From positions 1 through 7,889 of the forward strand of contig DSBA01000052.1 in assembly GCA_011046145.1 (NCBI GenBank): DNA of 7,889 nucleotides. The letters run 5' to 3'. Source of the DNA: Candidatus Uhrbacteria bacterium. Lineage in GTDB: Bacteria > Patescibacteriota > Patescibacteriia > CAIXNZ01. The position numbers and the translations under genes were made by a program. The notes beneath the pieces are model-generated. The model was given only the letters and a program-made list of their open reading frames with translations, searched no databases and was not told where the DNA came from. Below, in pieces: positions 1-4,476 of the stretch (its first letter is position 1; each line of letters opens with the position of its first letter).

Positions 1-1584
1 ATTTAAATAAATTATATTTTTAATATTGATATTATTTGTTTGTTCAGAGCTTAAATCAGCGATTAAAATCGGCTCGTCAATTATTGTAATTTTTCTTAGT
101 TTGGATATAACTAACGCGGCCATATTGCTTAATTCTTCCTGTTTTTCTTTTTGATTTTGGGAATTAACTGGCAAAGAATTTAATAAGTCTTGGGCTTTTT
201 TTATCTCTTCTCTGGCCTTGGTTTCATCGCCAAAGATAAGGTTGGATTCGGCAGTATTTATTTTTTCTTCTATTTGAGCTGCTATATTTTGGAATTCTTC
301 GGAACTAGCTGTTTCCATTTTTTGATGCTTGAAATAGCTAGTGCTGTATATAAATAAAATAAGCAATAAAATGCCGACGATTAATAGTATTTTGCTTAAA
401 TTAGGGATTTTTTTGAAATAATTGCCAAGACAGCCCATTTTAAAGCGCAGATATGTTTTTATTTTCTGAAATTTTTCCATAAGGGCGATATTGCTGGTAA
501 AATAATTTTTTAGCGCTTTGCTCTTTTTCTTACAGAATAAATTTAATTTTGATAATAGATCGGGTAAAAAATCTTTTTTAACTTTTTTGACTTCTGAAAC
601 ATCTGTTTCCAAAACATCTTCTTCTTTTTTAATATTTTCAATAACCTCGGGTTTTTCTTCAGTCTCAGTAATTTTTTTATTAATATCAAACTGCTGTTTT
701 CTAAATAAATTTAAAAGGTGACTGCTGGCTTTTTTGATTGTTGTTAGGAAAGAAGGCGATAAAAGGCTTTCGGTAGAAGACTCTGTATAATTTAATTCAG
801 TAATAGAAGTTAAAGAAGCCATTTCTTGGCTTTTAAGCGGCTCGTCTTTGGAATTTTTAATTATGATTGCGGCAAAACTACAGCCTTCATGCTGAAGTAA
901 TGAATTTTTAAAATATTCAGCTGCTTTATGGACTGGCAGGGAAGTGATTATCTTTTGTATCCTTTCCAATGAAACATAATTTAAGAAGTTATTATTTGAA
1001 ATAAACAAATAGTCTGGAGGATTAAGTTCGCCCTGGATTAAATTAACAAAAAGCTTGCCATCATCTTTTTCTTTTGATTTTTGGGGCTGGTTTTCTTCTT
1101 GGCTTATTTTTTTTATATCAATTATTTTATAATCCTGCTTGGTTTTATGGATTAAAAAAACGCCGGCATTATTTAAAGAAGAGAGAAAAAGCCGATTATC
1201 TTTTAAAAGCCCGATAGCAAAATTAAATTTTTCTTTAATGGTCTGCTCGTTTAAATTGCCTACCATGTAAAATTTTTTTTCCCGAATCATTTTGATAAAT
1301 TCTTTATTGGCTTCTTCTAGGCTTTTTTCAAAAGCTTTTTCTGTTTCTAAATTTTCATTTTCAAATTGGTTATAATAGTTGTTTTCCAGGGAACTTATCA
1401 ATTGGGCTATAATTTGGGAGTTTTCTCGGCTAGGAGTATTAATTTCTAAAACACCAAAAAGCCTGCCCATTTTATCCTCTAAAGCTTTGTTTGGTTCGCT
1501 GATAAAAAGCTTGCTAGTGGAAGATGATTTGTTTGAGTAGTAATGGATAAAAATTTGTGAAAATTGGCTTGTTATTTTTGCCAT
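1..1584 (-). CDS. Membrane protein with N-terminal PP2C-like pseudophosphatase domain (partial, C-terminus off the left edge)
   Basis: The reading frame is open from ATG at 1584-1582 to base 1, 528 codons with no stop, so the C-terminus is missing. Residues about 30-245 follow the order of a PP2C/PPM phosphatase: an FGVLE strand (43-47), a helix containing LEEAN (89-93), GLLKDNRLFLSSLNNAGVFL (125-144), then PDYLFISNNNF (190-200) and GCSFAAIII (234-242). The metal-binding aspartates expected in the GDSR, SDG and DN motifs are replaced (LNNA, SNNN, GCS), so it is probably catalytically dead. A low-complexity linker (about 250-390) leads to one transmembrane helix (about 397-414), then a charged helix, probably coiled coil (about 424-470). 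The phosphatase-like part should be cytoplasmic and the missing C-terminus outside. CPR proteins of this layout can end in a beta-propeller, but that part is not visible. No Shine-Dalgarno precedes the start. The fold assignment is inferred from motif order; the open frame and membrane helix are seen directly. Confidence 0.75.
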   Translation of the reverse strand, partial: MAKITSQFSQIFIHYYSNKSSSTSKLFISEPNKALEDKMGRLFGVLEINTPSRENSQIIAQLISSLENNYYNQFENENLETEKAFEKSLEEANKEFIKMIREKKFYMVGNLNEQTIKEKFNFAIGLLKDNRLFLSSLNNAGVFLIHKTKQDYKIIDIKKISQEENQPQKSKEKDDGKLFVNLIQGELNPPDYLFISNNNFLNYVSLERIQKIITSLPVHKAAEYFKNSLLQHEGCSFAAIIIKNSKDEPLKSQEMASLTSITELNYTESSTESLLSPSFLTTIKKASSHLLNLFRKQQFDINKKITETEEKPEVIENIKKEEDVLETDVSEVKKVKKDFLPDLLSKLNLFCKKKSKALKNYFTSNIALMEKFQKIKTYLRFKMGCLGNYFKKIPNLSKILLIVGILLLILFIYSTSYFKHQKMETASSEEFQNIAAQIEEKINTAESNLIFGDETKAREEIKKAQDLLNSLPVNSQNQKEKQEELSNMAALVISKLRKITIIDEPILIADLSSEQTNNINIKNIIYLN

Positions 1585-1598
1585 TTCTGTAAGAATAA

Positions 1599-1628
1599 TT
1601 GACTTATTTTTGCTATATGTATTATACT
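1599..1628 (+). promoter_or_regulatory. Sigma-70-type promoter for the winged-helix regulator and tsaB
   Basis: TTGACT (1599-1604) and TATACT (1623-1628) are separated by 18 bases, each one mismatch from consensus. Transcription would start near 1635, leaving a leader of about 68 bases before the ATG at 1703. Confidence 0.55.
1621..1626 (-). promoter_or_regulatory. Candidate -10 element for the leftward membrane-protein gene
   Basis: The minus strand reads TATAAT here, 37 bases before the ATG at 1584. No convincing -35 lies 16-18 bases upstream (the candidates are T/A-rich only). It overlaps the rightward -10 at 1623-1628. Weak on its own in AT-rich DNA. Confidence 0.35.
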
Positions 1629-1702
1629 AAATATAGATAAATTTTAAAAGAGGTCAGCCTAAATTTGCCAATTAAGCCAATTAATATTAAATCCCCAAAA
1701 AT

Positions 1703-2320
1703 ATGCTTGAACAATTATTTGGTTCACAAACCAGAGTAAAGCTTTTGCATATTTTTTTAATTAACTCTGATGAGCGCTATTTTGTCAGGGAATTGACCAG
1801 AGATTTGGAATCGCAGATAAACGCGGTGCGGAGAGAATTGCAAAATCTTGAGGAAATAGGCGTTATTAAAGAAGTAGAGGGGAAGGAAGGCAATCCTAAG
1901 CAAAATCGCAAATTTTATCAGGCCGATACCAAATTTGTCCTTTATTCTGAATTGAAATCTATCCTGCAAAAATCCCAATTTTTATTGGAGAAAAAGTTTG
2001 CCAAAGCCTTGCAAAAAATAGGCAGGGTTTATTATTTGGCTTTAACGGGATTTTTTGTCGGCAATAAAAGCCTGCCGATTGATATGCTGATAGTGGGTAA
2101 ATTAAATAAGAAAAAATTTGAAAAATTGCTAAAAGGTTTTGAAAGAAATTTTCGGCGGGAAATAAATTATACCCTTTTGGACAAAGAGGAGTTTGATTAC
2201 CGCCGCAGCGTGGCTGACAGGTTTTTATATTCTATTTTGGATTCTGAAAAAATCGTAATGATAGACGAGATAATGAATACTTTCGGCCAGGTTGCTGACA
2301 AAGAAGAAAAGAATAATTAA
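1703..2320 (+). CDS. Winged-helix transcriptional regulator with degenerate nucleotidyltransferase-like domain
   Basis: A 205-residue protein. Residues 1-75 form an ArsR/MarR-like winged helix: FGSQTRVKLLHIFL opens the domain, YFVRELTRDL leads into the helix-turn-helix, and residues 37-52 (INAVRRELQNLEEIGV) fit the recognition helix, followed by a basic wing ending FYQAD. Residues about 108-190 resemble a minimal nucleotidyltransferase (MNT) fold: LTGFFVGNKSLPIDMLIVG (114-132) aligns with the GS...DxD motif, but GS is GN and only D127 of the acidic pair remains, so catalysis is unlikely and a regulatory or ligand-sensing role is more plausible. This architecture is common in archaea and CPR bacteria. 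ATG 1703 has no good Shine-Dalgarno. The gene is divergent from the membrane protein and ends 4 bases before tsaB, so it is probably co-transcribed with tsaB. Its target is unknown; autoregulation of the divergent promoter is an inference. Confidence 0.8.
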   Translation: MLEQLFGSQTRVKLLHIFLINSDERYFVRELTRDLESQINAVRRELQNLEEIGVIKEVEGKEGNPKQNRKFYQADTKFVLYSELKSILQKSQFLLEKKFAKALQKIGRVYYLALTGFFVGNKSLPIDMLIVGKLNKKKFEKLLKGFERNFRREINYTLLDKEEFDYRRSVADRFLYSILDSEKIVMIDEIMNTFGQVADKEEKNN

Positions 2321-2324
2321 TTTT

Positions 2325-2738
2325 ATGGTTTTATTTATTAACGCATCTAAAGATAAACAATTAGATGTTTTTTTGATTAATAAAGGAAAAGTGACGGATA
2401 AGGTCAGTTTCATGAGCGATTTTAAAGTTTCAGAAAAGCTTTTGGGCGTAATTTTTCAGCTTCTTAATAAAAATAAATTAAAATTTAAAGATTTGGAAGG
2501 CATAATAACCATATCCGGTCCAGGCCCTTTTACTTCTATCAGGATAAGCGCGGCAATAGTTAATGCCTTGGCTTATGCTTTGAAAATCCCTGTTATTGGT
2601 TTGAAAAATAAAAAATTAAAGTTAAATGATAATCAATTAGTTGAAATTGGCTGGCGAAAGTTAGAGCGGGCTAAAATAGGGGAATATATTAGCCCTTTTT
2701 ATGATCAGAAGCCAAATATAACCATGGCAAAGAAATAA
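2325..2738 (+). CDS. tsaB: Short TsaB-like protein of tRNA t6A37 biosynthesis
   Basis: A 137-residue protein with the TsaB/YeaZ ASKHA fold N-terminus: MVLFINAS (1-8) matches the usual MILAIDTS, and GPGPFTSIRI (65-74) matches the signature GPGSFTGLRI, followed by the helix NALAYALKIPVIGL. TsaB is the non-catalytic partner of TsaD, with TsaE, in transferring threonylcarbamoyl to A37 of ANN-decoding tRNAs in the cytoplasm. Usual TsaB proteins are about 220-240 residues; here the second subdomain is largely missing after residue about 100, yet the tail PFYDQKPNIT (124-133) still matches the family's C-terminal P-x-Y-x-R-x-P-x-I pattern, which suggests internal shortening rather than truncation. 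ATG 2325 is preferred to an upstream in-frame TTG at 2292, which would overlap the previous gene. The spacing of 4 bases implies an operon. Confidence 0.8.
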   Translation: MVLFINASKDKQLDVFLINKGKVTDKVSFMSDFKVSEKLLGVIFQLLNKNKLKFKDLEGIITISGPGPFTSIRISAAIVNALAYALKIPVIGLKNKKLKLNDNQLVEIGWRKLERAKIGEYISPFYDQKPNITMAKK

Positions 2739-2757
2739 GATTAAGATGTTATTCTTT

Positions 2758-2793
2758 ACCAGAAGAAGCGATTAATGAATCGCTTCTTCTGGT
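2758..2793 (+). terminator. Strong hairpin after tsaB, probable terminator or RNA-stabilising stem
   Basis: A perfect 16-bp inverted repeat (2758-2773 with 2778-2793) closes a 4-base AATG loop, 20 bases after the tsaB stop. The 3' side is followed by TTTG rather than a long T run, so classic intrinsic termination is not certain; 3'-end protection is an alternative. Confidence 0.6.
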
Positions 2794-2864
2794 TTGAGGG
2801 CGGGATTATTTGTGCAATGGCTAAAATACAAATTGCCAGGCGAAAATAACCTATTTTTTTTAAT

Positions 2865-3247
2865 TTATTGACAGCTTTAGCTCGCATAGATGAAGCTTTG
2901 CCACTAAGTGCATTCGTAAGTCAATAGAGTGGGTGTTTGCTAAAGGAAATCATGTTTTTATTACCCACAGTATTCTTGTTAAAAAAATTGAAAACTAGCT
3001 AAAAAGTCGCCCCAAAATTCGGTTGTGAAGTTGATTGGCATTATTTGGGTGGCAGGGCTGTTATAAAAGCTCTGGGTAAGGCTCGCCTTGGTGTGTTTCT
3101 CTTGAAAATCAGCTTTTAACTACTTTTGTGGAAGCAGTATTATGCGAAAAAGGCCTTGAAGGCATGACTTTTGAAATTGTGGCTTTTGCTTCTAAAATCC
3201 GATTGATTGCAGTTAATACTGATTTAACCCACAGAAAAAGGCATTAA
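2865..3247 (+). pseudogene. Frameshifted remnant of an unrecognised protein-coding gene
   Basis: Four consecutive stretches in two alternating frames read like one globular protein of about 120 residues. Bases 2865-2924 (frame of 2865) give ALARIDEALPLSAFVSQ and then TAG. Bases 2930-2995 (frame of 2930) give WVFAKGNHVFITHSILVKKI and then TAG two codons later. Bases 3003-3098, back in the first frame, give KVAPKFGCEVDWHYLGGR and then AVIKALGKARLGVF. Bases 3101-3247, in the second frame, give LENQLLTTFVEAVLCEKGLEG, MTFEIVAFASKIRL and a TAA stop. A rho-independent terminator follows 18 bases later, as expected for a gene end. The interrupting stops are TAG and TAA, so UGA recoding would not rescue it. 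I do not recognise the family. The 5' boundary is uncertain; an ATG at 2817 in the first frame meets TAA after ten codons. Sequencing or assembly indels are possible, but all neighbouring genes are intact. Confidence 0.55.
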
Positions 3248-3264
3248 ATACAAAGAGAATATAG

Positions 3265-3296
3265 CCGCCCAACCATTATGTTGCGGTGGTTTTTTT
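3265..3296 (+). terminator. Rho-independent terminator
   Basis: A GC-rich stem (3265-3273 with 3280-3289, one bulged C and one G-T pair) closes a six-base loop and runs directly into seven T residues (3290-3296). It sits 18 bases after the stop of the decayed gene and isolates the mraZ promoter region from upstream transcription. Confidence 0.75.
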
Positions 3297-3350
3297 ATTG
3301 TAAAAATTTTAGGTGGGGAATCCACAATGTGTAATATTCTTTCGTTTTAG

Positions 3351-3359
3351 TTATGCACA
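3351..3359 (+). promoter_or_regulatory. DnaA box (exact TTATNCACA)
   Basis: TTATGCACA on the plus strand, an exact match to the bacterial DnaA-box consensus. It lies 52 bases upstream of the -35 of the mraZ promoter. First of three exact matches within 148 bases. Confidence 0.55.
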
Positions 3360-3396
3360 ATATAATAAAAGGCTTTAATTTAAAGGAAAATTGACC

Positions 3397-3405
3397 TGTG
3401 TATAA
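3397..3405 (-). promoter_or_regulatory. DnaA box (exact TTATNCACA)
   Basis: The plus strand reads TGTGTATAA, i.e. TTATACACA on the minus strand, an exact consensus match. It ends 5 bases before the -35 hexamer of the mraZ promoter, so bound DnaA could touch or block RNA polymerase. Confidence 0.55.
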
Positions 3406-3410
3406 AGTGG

Positions 3411-3439
3411 TTGACTGGTTTTATTGTGTGGGGTATAAT
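3411..3439 (+). promoter_or_regulatory. Sigma-70-type promoter for mraZ
   Basis: TTGACT (3411-3416) and a perfect TATAAT (3434-3439) are 17 bases apart, the best promoter in the window. Transcription would start near 3446, giving a leader of about 88 bases that carries GTGG repeats and a DnaA box. It should drive mraZ and possibly the downstream genes. Confidence 0.8.
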
Positions 3440-3457
3440 GGATATATAAGATATAAT

Positions 3458-3466
3458 TGTGGATGA
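3458..3466 (-). promoter_or_regulatory. Near-match DnaA box (one mismatch)
   Basis: The minus strand reads TCATCCACA, one mismatch from TTATCCACA. It lies just downstream of the predicted transcription start. Another one-mismatch site, TTATCCCCA on the minus strand, is at 3470-3478. Confidence 0.35.
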
Positions 3467-3489
3467 AAGTGGGGATAACTAAGCATAAT

Positions 3490-3498
3490 TGTGGATAA
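3490..3498 (-). promoter_or_regulatory. DnaA box (exact TTATCCACA)
   Basis: The plus strand reads TGTGGATAA, i.e. TTATCCACA on the minus strand, the strongest form of the consensus. It lies in the predicted mraZ leader, 35 bases before the ATG. Confidence 0.55.
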
Positions 3499-3533
3499 CT
3501 TTTAATTAATGACCAATCACTAATTACTAATAT

Positions 3534-3965
3534 ATGTTCATTGGCGAATACCAACATAATTTAGATGAAAAAGGCCGTTTAGCTGTACCGGCTAAATTTC
3601 GCAGTAAGTTAATAAAAGGCGCTGTGGTTACCAAAGGCTTAGATAATTGTTTATTTGTATATACGGCTGAAGAGTGGCAGAAACTAGCCACTAAATTAGC
3701 AGGTTTGCCTATTAGTAAAGCTAATACTAGGGCTTTTTCCCGTTTAATGCTGGCTGGGGCCATGGATGTGCAATTGGATAAGCAGGGGAGGATTGTTTTG
3801 CCTGAATATTTAAGAAAATATGCTGGGTTGAAAAAGAAATCAATTATTGCCGGACTTTATAATCGTTTAGAGGTTTGGGATGAAAATAATTGGAATAAAT
3901 ACAAAAAAGGCACAGAAAAACAAAGCAGTGATATTGCAGAAGCTTTAGAAGGATTGGATGTTTAA
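3534..3965 (+). CDS. mraZ: MraZ, transcriptional regulator of the dcw cluster
   Basis: A 143-residue protein with two tandem SpoVT-AbrB-like (MraZ) modules. Each carries the signature DxxGR: DEKGR at 11-15 in GEYQHNLDEKGRLAVPAKFR, and DKQGR at 82-86 followed by IVLP. The length is normal for the family. MraZ forms a ring-shaped oligomer that binds DNA repeats in its own promoter and regulates division and cell-wall genes; it is nucleoid-associated in the cytoplasm. ATG 3534 opens the conserved MFIGEY start; there is no Shine-Dalgarno, only A/T-rich sequence upstream. A near-consensus promoter with phased GTGG repeats lies directly upstream, consistent with autoregulation. The order mraZ, rsmH, ftsL-like is the conserved start of the dcw cluster, here interrupted by a small unknown gene. 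Confidence 0.95.
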   Translation: MFIGEYQHNLDEKGRLAVPAKFRSKLIKGAVVTKGLDNCLFVYTAEEWQKLATKLAGLPISKANTRAFSRLMLAGAMDVQLDKQGRIVLPEYLRKYAGLKKKSIIAGLYNRLEVWDENNWNKYKKGTEKQSSDIAEALEGLDV

Positions 3966-3981
3966 TTTGAAAATTTAATAA

Positions 3982-4010
3982 AAGATAGTCTCGCCAAGCG
4001 CGAGCATCTT
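3982..4010 (+). other. Hairpin after mraZ
   Basis: AAGAT (3982-3986) pairs with ATCTT (4006-4010), and CTCGC (3990-3994) with GCGAG (4000-4004), with a small internal loop and a five-base apical loop. It starts 17 bases after the mraZ stop. The sequence after it is mixed A/T without a T run, so it may be a weak terminator or a processing/stability stem. Confidence 0.4.
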
Positions 4011-4080
4011 ATATATAAAAAAATTGTTTATCATTTTTTTGAGGTAGCTCAATGTACCTTACAAAATTATATTAAAAATT

Positions 4081-4144
4081 GATAAGCAAGTAGGGTTTTA
4101 TCCAGGTGAGAAACGGGAATATGCTTATCCCTGTTTCTCTCCTG
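4081..4144 (+). other. Structured leader with alternative pairings upstream of the small ORF
   Basis: The segment CAGGTGAGAAAC (4103-4114) pairs with GTTTCTCTCCTG (4133-4144), 11 of 12 positions, with GGGA and TCCC forming an inner extension. GATAAGCA (4081-4088) is perfectly complementary to TGCTTATC (4122-4129) inside the loop, so a second structure could compete with the inner part. The strong ribosome-binding site of the next gene begins 57 bases downstream. It could be an RNA regulatory element, but I recognise no known riboswitch class. Confidence 0.4.
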
Positions 4145-4200
4145 TAAAAACTTTAAAATATAACATTAGAGTTATTTAGGTGAATTCCAAGGAAACAGTC

Positions 4201-4207
4201 AAGGAGG
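4201..4207 (+). promoter_or_regulatory. Consensus Shine-Dalgarno of the small ORF
   Basis: AAGGAGG ends 7 bases before ATG 4215. It is one of only two near-perfect ribosome-binding sites in the window (the other serves the phosphatidyltransferase) and is the main evidence that the small ORF is translated. Confidence 0.75.
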
Positions 4208-4214
4208 GCAAGAA

Positions 4215-4400
4215 ATGTCAGGACAAAGCGGAGATAATTATTATGGAAAAAGGCCTACAAAGGAATTAGTAGTCGGAACTTCATCTTGTCCCGGCGAAGG
4301 GCAGTTGCTTCGGGCCATTGCTCTAAGAATGGGCAATCGCGGAATCCCCTGCAGAGTGGAAAAACGCAATGGGAACCTTTCCCTTGTAGCAACCGCCTAA
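4215..4400 (+). CDS. Small hypothetical protein between mraZ and rsmH
   Basis: A 61-residue protein that I do not recognise. It begins with a polar, glycine-rich segment (MSGQSGDNYYGKRPT), then VVGTSSCPGEGQ (19-30), a probable amphipathic helix LLRAIALRMGNRG (31-43), then IPCRVEKRNGNLSLVATA, which reads as a beta hairpin. It has two cysteines (24 and 46), no signal peptide and no membrane segment. A consensus AAGGAGG at ideal spacing argues for high translation. By hand count the gene is about 48% G+C (90 of 186 bases), clearly higher than the A/T-rich genes around it, and its codons are correspondingly unlike theirs. The gap to rsmH (76 bases) contains a hairpin. It could be a recent acquisition or a highly expressed lineage-specific protein. 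The basic, compact shape would fit a nucleic-acid or ribosome-binding protein, but that is a guess. Confidence 0.65.
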   Translation: MSGQSGDNYYGKRPTKELVVGTSSCPGEGQLLRAIALRMGNRGIPCRVEKRNGNLSLVATA

Positions 4401-4409
4401 ATTAAAAAC

Positions 4410-4435
4410 GGAGTTTTCCGTCAAAAGAAAACTCC
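4410..4435 (+). other. Hairpin between the small ORF and rsmH
   Basis: GGAGTTTTC (4410-4418) pairs perfectly with GAAAACTCC (4427-4435) around an eight-base loop, 9 bases after the small ORF stop. The plus strand continues with A-rich sequence, so it lacks the T run of an intrinsic terminator; on the minus strand it is followed by GTTTTTA. It may be a 3'-end or processing stem separating the small ORF from rsmH. Confidence 0.45.
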
Positions 4436-4476
4436 AAAACAAAAACAAATATTTATATATTAAATTGTTGCAAATC

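Larger units (their letters stand above)
3407..3494 (+). promoter_or_regulatory. Phased GTGG repeats, candidate MraZ operator
   Basis: GTGG occurs at 3407, 3428, 3459, 3469 and 3491; the intervals of 21, 31, 10 and 22 bases are close to whole helical turns, so all copies lie on one DNA face around the mraZ promoter. In E. coli MraZ binds TGGG repeats spaced by one turn in its own promoter, and in Mollicutes the boxes begin AAAGTG; here AAAGTGG occurs at 3404 and 3466. A 12-base direct repeat ATAATTGTGGAT also occurs at 3453 and 3485. Two copies overlap DnaA-box-like sequences, so the two readings compete. Confidence 0.45.

Noticed and set aside
518..721. Plus-strand 67-codon open frame
   Set aside because: It lies antisense inside the long minus-strand membrane-protein gene, is low in complexity (F/S-rich, mirrors the charged linker) and has no ribosome-binding site.
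2817..2849. Ten-codon ATG mini-ORF (MAKIQIARRK) before the decayed gene
   Set aside because: Too short to support; no ribosome-binding site. It could be the broken start of the pseudogene but this cannot be shown.
2868..2896. Perfect TTGACA as a promoter -35
   Set aside because: No -10-like hexamer lies 16-18 bases downstream, and the bases fit the coding remnant.
2794..3300. Possible structured RNA gene (RNase P, tmRNA or 6S RNA)
   Set aside because: No hallmark conserved segments of these RNAs were seen, and the protein-like reading with a terminator explains the region better.
3527..3763. Minus-strand open frames over the mraZ start and promoter (also 3375-3557)
   Set aside because: They overlap mraZ or the promoter region, and their products look random.
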